Assembly: GCF_039649665.1 (NCBI RefSeq)
Contig: NZ_JBDJAW010000014.1
Span: 124,001-188,000 of the forward strand
DNA from: Microbispora sp. ZYX-F-249
Lineage (GTDB): Bacteria > Actinomycetota > Actinomycetes > Streptosporangiales > Streptosporangiaceae
Direction of reading: 5' to 3'
DNA length: 64,000 nt
Shown in pieces: positions 1 to 8,667 of this stretch. The notes below the pieces were generated by a model. The model was not told the DNA's origin and ran no database searches. It was given only the letters and a program-made list of their open reading frames with translations. Position 1 is the first letter of the stretch. Each line of letters starts with the position of its first letter. A program made the position numbers and the translations under genes.

Positions 1-1179
1 TTCGGGCTGATCGACTTCGCCGCCATGCACGCGCGGGCCGCCGAGCTGCTGACCGCCTACGGGCTGCGCGCGGACCCGCGCCGCCCGCTCGGCTCGCTCG
101 GCGGCGGCGCGCGTCAGCTCGTCGCCCTGGCCCGGGCCGCGTCCGCGGACGCGTGGCTGGTCGTCCTGGACGAGCCCGCGTCCGCGCTGGAGCGCGACGA
201 GCTGGAGGTCCTGTTCGGCGCGATCTCCCGCCTGCGTGCCGAGGGCCGGGCGGTGCTGTACGTCACCCACCGGCTCGACGAGCTCTACGAGATCTGCGAC
301 CGCGTGACCGTGCTGCGTGAGGGCCGGGTGGTGCACACCGGGCCGCTCGCCGGCCTCGACCGCCGCAGGCTCGTCTCGCTCCTGCTCGGCCGGCCCTTCC
401 ATGCCGGCGGGGCCGACGCCGCCGTCACCGGCGAGCCCGCCGGCCCGCCCGCCGACGAGCCCCTGCTCGAGGCCCGGGGGCTGACCCGCCGCCACGTCCT
501 GCGCGACGTCTCCCTCGCCCTGCGTACGGGAGAGGTGGTCGGCCTGGGCGGCCTGCGGGGCGCGGGGCGCAGCGAGACCGCGAAGGCGATCGCGGGCGCG
601 CTGCGGGTGGACGCCGGGCAGGTGACGATCGCGGGCGCGCCCACGGGCAAGTGGTCGATCAGGAACGCGATCCGCGCCGGGGTCGGTCTCGTTCCGGAGA
701 ACCGCCGCGTGGAGGGGATCGTGCCGACGCTGTCGGTCCGCGACAACATCGCGCTGGCCGCGCTCCCCCGGCTGTCCCGCGCGGGCATCGTCTCCGACGC
801 GCATCTGGACCGGATCGTCGCCACGTTCATGCGGCGGCTGGACATCCGGGCGGTCTCGCCCCGTCAGGCCGCCGGGGAGCTGTCCGGCGGCAACCAGCAG
901 AAGGTGCTGCTGGCCCGCTGGCTGGCGATGCAGCCGAAAGTGCTGCTGCTCGACGAGCCCAGCCGGGGCGTCGACATCGCGACCAAGCTGGCCATGCGGG
1001 CGCTGCTCGACGACCTGGCGGTGGACGGGCTGGCGATCCTGCTGATCTCCTCCGACGTGTCGGAGCTGGTGGAGAACTGCGACAGCGTGGTGGTCCTGCG
1101 TGACGGCGCGGTGGTCGGCGAACTCGCCGGCCCCGAGGTCAGCGAGGACCGCATCATGGGAGCGCTCGCCGCGGGCTGA
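1..1179 (+). CDS. Sugar ABC transporter ATP-binding protein (RbsA/XylG type), 5' end outside window
   Basis: Double-ATPase subunit of a ribose/xylose-type carbohydrate importer, cytoplasmic face of the membrane. The frame is open from base 1, so the true start lies upstream and the first Walker A is missing. Visible in order: end of the first ATPase domain (degenerate signature LGGGARQ, Walker B VVLDEP), then a second domain with the relaxed P-loop GLRGAGRSE typical of the C-terminal half of this family, signature LSGGNQQK and Walker B VLLLDEPSRGVD. Permease and binding-protein genes are not downstream, so they would lie left of the window. The last 26 bases overlap the convergent membrane-protein gene. 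Family call is firm, substrate unknown. Confidence 0.93.
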   Translation, partial: FGLIDFAAMHARAAELLTAYGLRADPRRPLGSLGGGARQLVALARAASADAWLVVLDEPASALERDELEVLFGAISRLRAEGRAVLYVTHRLDELYEICDRVTVLREGRVVHTGPLAGLDRRRLVSLLLGRPFHAGGADAAVTGEPAGPPADEPLLEARGLTRRHVLRDVSLALRTGEVVGLGGLRGAGRSETAKAIAGALRVDAGQVTIAGAPTGKWSIRNAIRAGVGLVPENRRVEGIVPTLSVRDNIALAALPRLSRAGIVSDAHLDRIVATFMRRLDIRAVSPRQAAGELSGGNQQKVLLARWLAMQPKVLLLDEPSRGVDIATKLAMRALLDDLAVDGLAILLISSDVSELVENCDSVVVLRDGAVVGELAGPEVSEDRIMGALAAG

Positions 1180-2182
1180 CCTCCGCCGCCGGTTCCCCGT
1201 CGCGTCCGCCGAGGCGGCGGAGGCGATAGGAGACGGTGGCGACGGCGAGCGCGCCGCCCCAGATCGGCCAGAAGCACTCCGGCAGCCAGGCGCCCCATTC
1301 GTCCAGGGCGAACCGGCCGGCGACGGTCCACCTGATGTAGGTCAGCCCGGCCACGGTGACGATGATCGAGACGAATCCGGCGGGAACGACCGCGAGCGGC
1401 GGCGGCACCCTCCGGCCGCGCAGGACGGGCAGCCATCGGGGGAAGATCTCGCCCCATCGCTGCGTCAGGCCGAGGGTGAGCAGGCCGCCGAACGCGCCGA
1501 AGGTCGCGAGATAGGCCCCCGCCAGCCACATGCCGTCGTCCTGGCCCTGCGCCAGGAACTCCCGGCTGATGCCGAGCGGGATGCCCAGCGCCCACGCCCA
1601 CCGGGTGGCGCAGTACAGCAGCGGCACCGCCACCGCCACGTACACCGCCCGGCGTCCCCGCTCGGGCGTGAACCAGCTCGCCCGTCGCCGCCGCCGGCCG
1701 TAGGCCAGCGCCGCGGCGGCCAGCAGCAGCCCCCCGAGCACGCACACGAGCTGGTTGAGCACCGGCCACGGCCAGGCGTCGGCGAGAGTGGCTCCGCCCA
1801 GGCCCCAGCCGAAGACCGGCGCCACCAGCAGCAGCGGCGTGTACGCGACGCCCATCATCACCCGGGAGTCGGGGACCACCAGGATCAGCAGAGCGGCGAT
1901 CGGCCAGGCCAAGAACAGCGGTAGCCGGCTGTCGCTCCCGCGCGTCAGCGCCAGCGCCGTCACGGCGGTCGGCAACGCGAAGGCGGCGATCCACCAGCCG
2001 AAGCGGGGTCCCGTCCCGGCCAGGATCGACAGCGCCCGGTCCGGATCGGGATCCGAGGAGCCCCAGGGAAAGCCCGGCATGCCGAGCGCCCACGCGACGC
2101 CGAGCGCTCCGTAGACCAGCGCCCACAGCGCCGCCCACAGCGCCGCCGAACGGCCTGGCCGGCCAGAGGTCATGGTTGTCAT
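1154..2182 (-). CDS. Polytopic membrane protein of unknown function
   Basis: 342 residues from the ATG at 2182 (MTTMTSG...). I count roughly eight hydrophobic segments, for example ALWALVYGALGVAWALG near the N-terminus and FVSIIVTVAGLTYI near the C-terminus, with short charged loops (GRRRRRASW) that would be cytoplasmic. I recognise no enzymatic motif. An open frame continues upstream to 2692 but turns Arg/Thr-rich and crosses the histidine kinase gene, so I rejected it. The gene is divergent from the two-component system with 121 bp between starts and could be its regulatory target or accessory sensor; that is inference only. Confidence 0.75.
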   Translation of the reverse strand: MTTMTSGRPGRSAALWAALWALVYGALGVAWALGMPGFPWGSSDPDPDRALSILAGTGPRFGWWIAAFALPTAVTALALTRGSDSRLPLFLAWPIAALLILVVPDSRVMMGVAYTPLLLVAPVFGWGLGGATLADAWPWPVLNQLVCVLGGLLLAAAALAYGRRRRRASWFTPERGRRAVYVAVAVPLLYCATRWAWALGIPLGISREFLAQGQDDGMWLAGAYLATFGAFGGLLTLGLTQRWGEIFPRWLPVLRGRRVPPPLAVVPAGFVSIIVTVAGLTYIRWTVAGRFALDEWGAWLPECFWPIWGGALAVATVSYRLRRLGGRDGEPAAEVSPRRALP

Positions 2183-2303
2183 GTGATCACTGTCCCGGGA
2201 CCGCCGGTCGCCGGGCCATATGCCGTTCGGCAGGTCCCGGCGCCGGTGAATGTGCCGTTCGTGCCCTTCGGATCGATCGGTCCGGGCGCGTATCGTCTCC
2301 CGG

Positions 2304-3410
2304 GTGAGCCTGGTTCCGGTCGCCGCCGCCGTCGTGCCGGCGCCGGTCGCCGTCGTGGCGGCGGCCACGGCGTTGTTCCGGCCGAAGACGCGCTCGCGCC
2401 TGACCCTGCCGGCCGGTGCGGCGGCCTTGTCCCTCGCCGTCACGCTGGCGCACCTCGTCGGCGGGCCGCGGCACACGCGGGTCGCCGACGTGTCCGGAAT
2501 GGCCGAGAGCGTGGCCCTCATGGTGCTGGCCGGCCTGCTGGTCCGGTACGCGCCGGCGCGAGCCGCCGTGCCGGCGGCCACGGCGACCGGCACGGCGGCG
2601 GCCGTGTGGGTGCTCCGCGTCTTCACTCCCGCCTCTCCTGTGGAAGGGATGGGCGTGTGCGCGTTCTGGGGGCTGGGCGCGCTGGCCGCCATCGGGGCGG
2701 GCGCCTACCTGCGTCTTCTCGACGTACGGCGGGACCGCGCGGTGTCCGACGCCCGCACCGCCCTGCGGCTGCGACTGTCCCAGGACCTGCATGACTTCGT
2801 CGCCCACGACATCAGCGAGATGGTGGCGCACGCCCAGGCGGGCAGGGTCGCGGGCGATCCGCGTCAGGCCCTCGTACGCGTGGAGGCCGCCGGCCAGCGA
2901 GCCATGTCGATGCTCGACCGCACGCTCGACATGCTCCGGCACGACCGGCCCCACGTGCCCACCGGCGACCTGAGCGGCATCCGCGAGACCGCCGCGCGGT
3001 TCTCGGCCGCCGGGCCCGCGCGCGTCCATCTGAGCACGGACACGCCGGCGGCGGTCCCGGCGGAGATCGCGGCCCTGGCCTACCGGGTCGTGGTCGAAGG
3101 ACTCACCAACGTCCGGCGGCACGCTCCCCGGGCCGGCCGGGTGGACCTCGGCCTCCGCGCCGCGGACGACGTCCTGGAGATCACGATGACCAACGACGGG
3201 GTGAGCCGGGCTCCCGGCCGCCGGCGCGGCGGGGCCGGGCTGGCCGGCCTCACGGCACTCGTCCGGGAGCGGGGCGGCGAGCTCGTCGCCCGGGCCGTAC
3301 CGGACGGGTGGTCGCTGACCGCCCGCCTGCCGCTGGCACAATCCCCCGCGTGGTCACCCGAATCCTCCTCGCCGACGACCAGGAAGGCATCCGCGCCGCC
3401 TTCCGCATGA
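2304..3410 (+). CDS. DesK/NarL-type sensor histidine kinase
   Basis: 368 residues from the GTG at 2304. The first ~140 residues are hydrophobic (about five membrane segments) with no extracytoplasmic sensor domain, so it probably senses within the membrane. The HisKA_3 dimerisation motif LSQDLHDFVAHDIS places the phospho-accepting His at about residue 163. The HATPase domain follows (N-box EGLTNVRRHA, then GGAGLAGL). Its 3' end overlaps the response regulator by 61 bases, so the last ~20 residues (a Ser/Pro-rich tail) are encoded by the same DNA as the start of the REC domain. The overlap implies translational coupling. The signal is unknown. Confidence 0.93.
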   Translation: MSLVPVAAAVVPAPVAVVAAATALFRPKTRSRLTLPAGAAALSLAVTLAHLVGGPRHTRVADVSGMAESVALMVLAGLLVRYAPARAAVPAATATGTAAAVWVLRVFTPASPVEGMGVCAFWGLGALAAIGAGAYLRLLDVRRDRAVSDARTALRLRLSQDLHDFVAHDISEMVAHAQAGRVAGDPRQALVRVEAAGQRAMSMLDRTLDMLRHDRPHVPTGDLSGIRETAARFSAAGPARVHLSTDTPAAVPAEIAALAYRVVVEGLTNVRRHAPRAGRVDLGLRAADDVLEITMTNDGVSRAPGRRRGGAGLAGLTALVRERGGELVARAVPDGWSLTARLPLAQSPAWSPESSSPTTRKASAPPSA

Positions 3411-3979
3411 TCCTCGACGCCCAGCCCGACATGACCGTGGTGGCCGAGGCCGCCGACGGCCGCACCGCGATCGACACGGCCATGGCCGTCCGGCCCGACG
3501 TCGTGCTCGCCGACATCCGCATGCCCGGGGCCGACGGCATCGAAGTGACCCGCGCCCTCGCCGGGACCGGCATCCGGGTCGTGATCGTCACCACGTTCGG
3601 GCTCGAGGAGTACGTCCACGCCGCGCTGGAGCACGGCGCCGACGGGTTCGTCCTCAAACGCTCCGGTCCCACCCTGCTCGTCGAGGCCGTCCGCGCCGCG
3701 ATGAACGGCGACGTGCTCATCAGTCCGCAGCTCACCGTCCGGCTGCTCCGCGACCGGGTCGCGGCACGCGGCACGCCGCACGTGGTGCTCACCGAGCGCG
3801 AGGACGAGATCGTGGCCATGGTCGCCTACGGCAGGACCAACGCGGAGATCGCCGCGGAGCTGTTCCTCGCCCCCGGCACGGTCAAGAACCACGTCGCGTC
3901 CATCCAGCGCAAGATCGGAGCCAGGAACCGCGTCGCCGTCGCCGTCTGGGCCTGGTCCACCGGCAGGGCCGGGCGCTGA
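3350..3979 (+). CDS. LuxR/NarL-family response regulator
   Basis: 209 residues starting at GTG 3350 (VVTRILLADDQ). The REC domain has acidic Asp9/Asp10, phospho-acceptor Asp55 in VVLADIRMPG, and the conserved Lys in FVLKRSG. The C-terminal LuxR helix-turn-helix is VLTEREDEIVAMVAYGRTNAEIA followed by LAPGTVKNHV. The start is fixed by the REC domain, which begins within four residues; no later start would leave it intact. It is co-transcribed with and overlaps the kinase gene, its obvious partner. Targets are not visible; the divergent membrane gene at 1154-2182 is the nearest candidate. Confidence 0.95.
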   Translation: MVTRILLADDQEGIRAAFRMILDAQPDMTVVAEAADGRTAIDTAMAVRPDVVLADIRMPGADGIEVTRALAGTGIRVVIVTTFGLEEYVHAALEHGADGFVLKRSGPTLLVEAVRAAMNGDVLISPQLTVRLLRDRVAARGTPHVVLTEREDEIVAMVAYGRTNAEIAAELFLAPGTVKNHVASIQRKIGARNRVAVAVWAWSTGRAGR

Positions 3980-4012
3980 CCCTCCGGGCGGCATCCGGCC
4001 CCCACGCCGGGG

Positions 4013-5146
4013 TCACAAACGCGCCTCGACCTCCTCGGGGGTCAGCCCGAAGCCGGACAACTCGTACCGATGGGACGGCCGGGCCTCCCCCGAACGGCTC
4101 TCCTCGTGCAGGCGGGCCATGGCCGCGCGGGCGGCGTCGCCGAGCGGCAGCCCGAAACGGGCGTAGACCGCCTCGGCCGTGCCGAGCGGGTCACGGACGA
4201 ACTCCTCGTAGTGCACGTCGAAGAACCGCGCCGGATCGTGCCGGGCCCGGGCGGCGCGGAAGCGGTCGAGGCCCCGGCTCCACAGGCCGAGCTGGTCCCG
4301 TCCGATCACCGCGCCGGTGAACGCCTCCGACCACCCGGCGGTCGCCCGCGCGGCAAGGCTGCACATCGAGGCCATGGCGGTGACCGGGTCGCGGTGGGTC
4401 TGGACGACCAGCGCGCCGGGGTAGACGTCCATGATCGCGTCCAGGGCGAACAGGTGGCTGGGGTTCTTCAGCACCCACCGCCGGCCGGGGTCGCCCAGCC
4501 CGACGAGCTGGAGGATCCGCCGGTGCCGCTCGTAGGCGGGCGTCCAGTCCTGCGCCGCCAGCCAGTCCGAGTACGCCGGGAGGTGGGCCAGGCACTCGAA
4601 GGAGACCGACCGCATCGACTGCTGGAGCAGCCGCCAGCACTCCTCGACCATGTCCGCCGACATGTAGTGCACACCCATGAACTCCGGATGGCGCACGTGG
4701 TGCCGCTCGTACGCGGCCCGGGCGGCCCGATACTCCGGGTCGCCCGCCCACGCCTCGCGCGGCGGCCTCGGCCGGGGCGCGTCGGTCAGCCACAGCTCCA
4801 GCCCCTGGTTGGCGGGGTCGGCGGTCAGCAGCCGGTGCAGTGCGGTGGTGCCGGTGCGCGGCAGCCCGGTGACGAAGATCGGCCGCTCGACCGGCACGGC
4901 CGCGTGCTCCGGGTGCCGCCGCCACGCCTCCTCGCACCGCAGCCGGGCGGTCAGCGCGCCGCGCAGCATCGCGCGGGCCGCCCGGGCGCCGGACGGGGTG
5001 AGCGCCGCGTCCCGGGCGTACGACTCGAGCAGCACCCCGAGGCCGTCGAGGTAGGGGTCGTCCCCGAAGTCGGTCAGGCCGGTGGCGCCGCTCGCCCGGG
5101 CGTGCAGGTCCTCGATCGTGCCGATGCCGTCGCGTCCCGTGCTCAT
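4013..5146 (-). CDS. Sulfotransferase family protein (Sulfotransfer_3)
   Basis: 377 residues. The PAPS 5'-phosphosulfate-binding loop is RPIFVTGLPRTGTTALHRLL around residue 90, and a second PAPS-contact segment is VVQTHRDPVTAMAS. Transfers sulfate from PAPS to an acceptor; the acceptor is unknown. It ends a minus-strand run with the SDR (31-bp gap) and the DUF1214-like gene, downstream of a KstR-type operator, so a lipid, sterol or similar hydroxylated substrate is plausible (inference). The ATG at 5146 is the natural start, preceded by GGAGGCGACC. Proteins of this family are common in actinobacterial lipid-metabolism loci. Confidence 0.88.
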   Translation of the reverse strand: MSTGRDGIGTIEDLHARASGATGLTDFGDDPYLDGLGVLLESYARDAALTPSGARAARAMLRGALTARLRCEEAWRRHPEHAAVPVERPIFVTGLPRTGTTALHRLLTADPANQGLELWLTDAPRPRPPREAWAGDPEYRAARAAYERHHVRHPEFMGVHYMSADMVEECWRLLQQSMRSVSFECLAHLPAYSDWLAAQDWTPAYERHRRILQLVGLGDPGRRWVLKNPSHLFALDAIMDVYPGALVVQTHRDPVTAMASMCSLAARATAGWSEAFTGAVIGRDQLGLWSRGLDRFRAARARHDPARFFDVHYEEFVRDPLGTAEAVYARFGLPLGDAARAAMARLHEESRSGEARPSHRYELSGFGLTPEEVEARL

Positions 5147-5177
5147 CCGGTCGCCTCCACATGCTGATGGAAACCGC

Positions 5178-5954
5178 TCAGTGGTGCCATTCGCCGCAGT
5201 TGACGTCGAGACACTGGCCGGTGACCGCCCGCGCGAGCGGGGACAGCAGGAACACCGCGGCGTCGGCGATCTCGTCGGGCTCGGGCAGCCTGCGCAGGTC
5301 GAGCGTGGCCGCGGTCTCGTCGTACACCTGCCGCACGGGGACGCCGCGCCGCCGGGCCAGGGCCTCGAAGTAGCGCTTCAGGTTGTCCGCCCAGATGTAG
5401 CCGGGCGCGACGCTGTTGACCCGCACCCCGCGCGGCCCGAGCTCGGTCGCCAGGCTCTGGGCGAGGGCGAGCAGGCTCGCCTTGGCCATCTTGTACACCC
5501 CGAACGTGCGCCGCGAGTGCCGCAGCACCGCCGAGTTGACCATCACGACCGAGCCCGCCCGCTCGGCGAGCGCCGGCGCGAACAGCTGGGTGAGCCGCAA
5601 CGCGGCGAGCACGTTGGTCTCGAAGGCGGCGCGCACCGCGCCGAGGTCCACGTCGACGAGGTCGGTCATCGGCGGCATCGCGAAGGCGTTGTTGACCAGG
5701 CCGTCGACCCGCCCGCAACTCTCCAGCGCCGTCGCGAGCAGCCGCCGCCGCGACGCTTCGTCGGTCACGTCGGCCGGCACCGGCACCGCGCGGCGGCCGA
5801 GCCGCGCGACCTCCTCCGCCACCGCGGCCAGCCGCTCCTCGCCGCGGGCGGCCAGCACCACGTCGGCCCCGGCCGCCGCGCACCCAAGCGCGAGGCCGCG
5901 CCCCAGCCCGGGCCCGACCCCCGAGATCACGACGACCCGGCCCTCCAGCGGCAT
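5178..5954 (-). CDS. Short-chain dehydrogenase/reductase
   Basis: 258 residues, cytoplasmic NAD(P)-dependent oxidoreductase. Rossmann motif GVGPGLGRG near residue 12, NNAF in the NNAG position, catalytic Ser in VMVNSAV, and YKMAK as the YxxxK pair. The C-terminal LDVNCGEWHH fits classical SDRs. The ATG at 5954 overlaps the upstream stop (ATGA), showing translational coupling to the DUF1214-like gene. Substrate not determinable; context suggests oxidation of a hydroxyl group during lipid or steroid-like breakdown. Confidence 0.92.
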   Translation of the reverse strand: MPLEGRVVVISGVGPGLGRGLALGCAAAGADVVLAARGEERLAAVAEEVARLGRRAVPVPADVTDEASRRRLLATALESCGRVDGLVNNAFAMPPMTDLVDVDLGAVRAAFETNVLAALRLTQLFAPALAERAGSVVMVNSAVLRHSRRTFGVYKMAKASLLALAQSLATELGPRGVRVNSVAPGYIWADNLKRYFEALARRRGVPVRQVYDETAATLDLRRLPEPDEIADAAVFLLSPLARAVTGQCLDVNCGEWHH

Positions 5955-7123
5955 CAGCCCAGCATCCTTCGGGCGACCGCGGCCTGCCGCGCGGCGATCC
6001 GGGCCGCCCACTCCCCCGGGCTCACCCGCTGCCGGTCGTGGTAGGGCAGCCGGGACGGCAGGTCCTCGAACCGCATGACCTCCACTTCCGGGCCGTCCCC
6101 GGGCCCGAGCGGGCGGGTCAGCCGCTGCCAGCGGATCTGCAGGTAGCCGCGGCGGTGCCCGGTGCGTTCGAGCCAGTTGGCCAGCCCGGGGTCGCGCTCG
6201 GCGATCACGTAGCGGATCTTGCCGTCGGGGTCGTGGCGGGCCTGGTCGGCGGTGAGGCTGGTCTGGTGGTTGACGTAGTCCAGCGAGACGTACCACATGC
6301 TGCCGAGCTGGAAGCCCTGGTAGGGCGCGACGTCACGGCCCGCGGCGGGCACGGTGACGACCATGACGCGGTCGTCGTCGAGGTCGTAGTGGCCGACCGA
6401 GGAGTACTGCGTCGCGAGGCCGCCCGGGGTGGGCCGGGGCTCGGTCATCGTGTTGACCGGCAGCGTGAGGTAGTGCCGCTCCGGGAACGCGAGGAACGTC
6501 CGCAGCCGGCCCAGCAGCATCCTCGCGGCCACCTCGTAGCGTTTCGCGATCCTGTCCACGGCCGGGGGCGGGGGCGCCGACCCGAGCGTGTCGGCGCGGT
6601 GGACGCGGATCTCGCCGGGCCGCTCGGCGTCCCAGTCGGAGAAGACCTCGCGCACGATCAGCATCGCCGCGCCGGGCCCCAGCGTGTGGCGCGCCCCCGT
6701 GCCGGCCGGGCCGAAGCGCAGCTCGTACGACCCGTCCGGGGCGATCTCGATGTCGCGGTCGTCGAAGGCGGTGAGGCTGCCGGGCGACCGCGCGGGCGAG
6801 TAGTCGCCGTCGAGCACCTGGAAGCTCAGGTCCGCGGTCGTCCCCCGGCGGCCCGTGACCACGTATTCGGCGTCGTCGCGGATGTAGGCGTGGAAGTAGA
6901 GCGTGTCGGGGTTGTCCAGGCCGAGCTTGGCGTACGGACCGGTGGAGGCGGCGAAGAAGGGGAAGTCGCGATCGTAGGCCCACGTCATGTGCAACGCCGC
7001 CTTGATGCCGCCCGCCAGGTAGTCCAGGCCCTCGGCCAGGTCCTGCTCGGTCCGTACGTGCCGGGCGGAGCGGATGATCTTCTCGGCCTCCGCGATCGCC
7101 AGGGCGAACGGTTCCGTGGCCAT
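5954..7123 (-). CDS. DUF1214-like conserved protein
   Basis: 389 residues, no signal peptide or membrane segment. It resembles the actinobacterial DUF1214 family, here with the segment GRRGTTADLSFQV and a C-terminal YLQIRWQRL. Family function is not established; members often sit beside SDR, sulfotransferase, LLM and NTF2-like genes in lipid/steroid loci. It is the first gene of the operon and lies 52 bp downstream of a perfect TAGAAC-N2-GTTCTA palindrome. Start: ATG 7123. Family assignment is moderate because it rests on overall resemblance. Confidence 0.78.
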   Translation of the reverse strand: MATEPFALAIAEAEKIIRSARHVRTEQDLAEGLDYLAGGIKAALHMTWAYDRDFPFFAASTGPYAKLGLDNPDTLYFHAYIRDDAEYVVTGRRGTTADLSFQVLDGDYSPARSPGSLTAFDDRDIEIAPDGSYELRFGPAGTGARHTLGPGAAMLIVREVFSDWDAERPGEIRVHRADTLGSAPPPPAVDRIAKRYEVAARMLLGRLRTFLAFPERHYLTLPVNTMTEPRPTPGGLATQYSSVGHYDLDDDRVMVVTVPAAGRDVAPYQGFQLGSMWYVSLDYVNHQTSLTADQARHDPDGKIRYVIAERDPGLANWLERTGHRRGYLQIRWQRLTRPLGPGDGPEVEVMRFEDLPSRLPYHDRQRVSPGEWAARIAARQAAVARRMLG

Positions 7124-7174
7124 CGGACTCCCTCCGCCGCGCGGCGCTGACGATGACCTTGCTCATCGTGAGAG

Positions 7175-7188
7175 TAGAACTCGTTCTA
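7175..7188. promoter_or_regulatory. KstR-type operator, copy 1 (perfect palindrome)
   Basis: TAGAACTCGTTCTA is a perfect TAGAAC-N2-GTTCTA palindrome, 52 bp upstream of the DUF1214-SDR-sulfotransferase operon. It matches the published KstR box consensus TNNAACNNGTTNNA of actinobacterial sterol regulons. A second small inverted repeat (CTCA-TCG-TGAG, 7162-7172) sits between it and the start codon. Confidence 0.75.
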
Positions 7189-7217
7189 GGCACGGTCAAC
7201 GGCGGGGCCGGAAGGAG

Positions 7218-7691
7218 TCAGGACGCCGCCCAGCGGTTCGCCGTGAACCGCAGGCCGGGCAGGTCGTCGAGGGAGACCGTGTACTCGTACGTCCGGCGGT
7301 ATCCGGTGCCGCTGATCCGCCAGCGCCCGTCGGAGCAGCGCCGGTAGGTGTCCTCGTAGTAGGCGGATCCGCGGATCATCAGGCGGTGGCGCGGGATGAT
7401 CACGGTGTCGTCGAGGCACCAGGTGCCGCTCGCGTCGTCGCCGTCGATCTCGATCTCGGGGTGACCGGCGAGGTGCGTCGTGATCACCTCGGGCCCGAGC
7501 CTGGCGCGCATGTAGCCCACGATGGCCTCGCGCCCGGCGAACCGCAGCGGGTCGCCGGCGACCGGGTTGTCGTAGGCCGCCACGGCGTCGCCGGTGAGCG
7601 TGTCGGCGAAGCCGTCCCAGTGCTTGAGGTCCAGGCAGCGCAGGTAGCGGTACTTGGTCCGGCGGATCTCCTCCAGCGCGATCAGGTCCAT
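7218..7691 (-). CDS. SnoaL-like / NTF2-fold protein
   Basis: 157 residues beginning MDLIALEEIRRTKYRYLRCLD, the usual opening helix of the SnoaL_4/NTF2-like family (cone-shaped fold, often isomerases, dehydratases or small oxygenase partners). The later WCLDDTVIIPRHRLMIRGSAYYEDTY and GRWRISGTGYRRTYEY segments fit the sheet of this fold. ATG 7691 was chosen because the family homology starts there; an ATG 12 bases upstream is possible. A KstR-type operator lies 35 bp upstream. It would be a single-gene unit next to the sulfotransferase operon. Reaction unknown. Confidence 0.88.
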   Translation of the reverse strand: MDLIALEEIRRTKYRYLRCLDLKHWDGFADTLTGDAVAAYDNPVAGDPLRFAGREAIVGYMRARLGPEVITTHLAGHPEIEIDGDDASGTWCLDDTVIIPRHRLMIRGSAYYEDTYRRCSDGRWRISGTGYRRTYEYTVSLDDLPGLRFTANRWAAS

Positions 7692-7725
7692 GCGCCCCAG
7701 CATGCGCGAGCGCGGAACGGCTGAC

Positions 7726-7739
7726 AAGAACGCGTTCTA
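7726..7739. promoter_or_regulatory. KstR-type operator, copy 2
   Basis: AAGAACGCGTTCTA contains the perfect 12-bp palindrome AGAACGCGTTCT and differs from the TNNAACNNGTTNNA consensus only at the first base. It lies 35 bp upstream of the SnoaL-like start and directly behind the LLM gene's stop. Confidence 0.7.
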
Positions 7740-7768
7740 GCCTCGCTGCCCGCCGCGCGGCACGGGTC

Positions 7769-8653
7769 TCACGGCAGCCCGCCGACCTTGGCGATCACCT
7801 TCTCGGCGAAGCGCTCCAGGTGCTCGATCTTCCGGCTCAGCGGCTCGGTGTCGGGCCCCTTCACGTACGGCCTGCGGAAGCCGACGATCACGTCGGTGAC
7901 GCCCTTGTCGGCCAGTCGCTTCACGCCGTCGGCGCTGTAGGCGTCCGGGGAGATCACGTGGATCTCGAAGGGCCGGCCGGCGGTGCCCTCCTCGGCGCGC
8001 AGCGCGGCGAGCCTGGCGAGCAGCGCGTCCAGTTCGGCGGGGTCGCCCCCGCCGTGCATCCAGCCGTCCCCCAGCCTGGCCGCGCGGCGCAGCGCCCCCT
8101 CGCTGTGCCCGCCCACCAGGATCGGGATCGGCTCGGCCGGAACCGGGGACATCTTGACCGCCGGCAGGTCGTAGAACTCGCCGTGGTACTCGAAGTAGCC
8201 GCCGCGCGTCAGGCCGCGGACGATCTCGACGGCCTCGTCCATGCGCCTGCCCCGCCGCGCCCACGGCACGCCCATCGCGGCGTAGTCCTCCGGCCACGGA
8301 CTGAGCCCGACACCGAGGGCGAGGCGGCCGCCGGTGAGCCAGGCGGCGGAGGCGGCCTGCTTGGCCACCAGCACCGGCGGGCGCACCGTGAGCTTGAGGA
8401 CGAACGGCGTGAACCGGATCGCCGAGGTCACCGCCCCCATGGCGGCGATCAGGACGAACGTCTCGATGAAGCTCTTGTCCTCCAGGAACTCCCGGTCCCC
8501 GTCCGCCGTGTACGGGTACCTCGCGTCCGACTCGCGGGGATAGACCAGGGAGTCGGCCACGGTCATGCTCGCGTACCCCGCCGCCTCCGCGGCCCGGGCG
8601 AGCGGCAGGTAGTACGACGGGTCGGTCATGGCCTCGGCATAGGTGAAACGCAT
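7769..8653 (-). CDS. LLM-class (F420-type) flavin/deazaflavin-dependent oxidoreductase
   Basis: 294 residues, luciferase-like (beta/alpha)8 barrel. Starts MRFTYAEAM at ATG 8653 and shows family landmarks: SIETFV-type helix (DKSFIETFVLIAAMG), PPVLVAKQAASAAWLTGGRLALGVGLSPWPEDYAAMG, and PIPILVGGHSEGALRRAARLGDGW. Most resembles the TIGR03619-type F420-dependent group, though cofactor cannot be proven from sequence. Upstream in-frame codons to 8878 are low-complexity and were excluded. It has its own KstR-type palindrome 15 bp upstream of the start, so it is probably co-regulated with the SnoaL and DUF1214 units. Confidence 0.92.
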   Translation of the reverse strand: MRFTYAEAMTDPSYYLPLARAAEAAGYASMTVADSLVYPRESDARYPYTADGDREFLEDKSFIETFVLIAAMGAVTSAIRFTPFVLKLTVRPPVLVAKQAASAAWLTGGRLALGVGLSPWPEDYAAMGVPWARRGRRMDEAVEIVRGLTRGGYFEYHGEFYDLPAVKMSPVPAEPIPILVGGHSEGALRRAARLGDGWMHGGGDPAELDALLARLAALRAEEGTAGRPFEIHVISPDAYSADGVKRLADKGVTDVIVGFRRPYVKGPDTEPLSRKIEHLERFAEKVIAKVGGLP

Positions 8654-8667
8654 ACCCCGGAGCGTAC

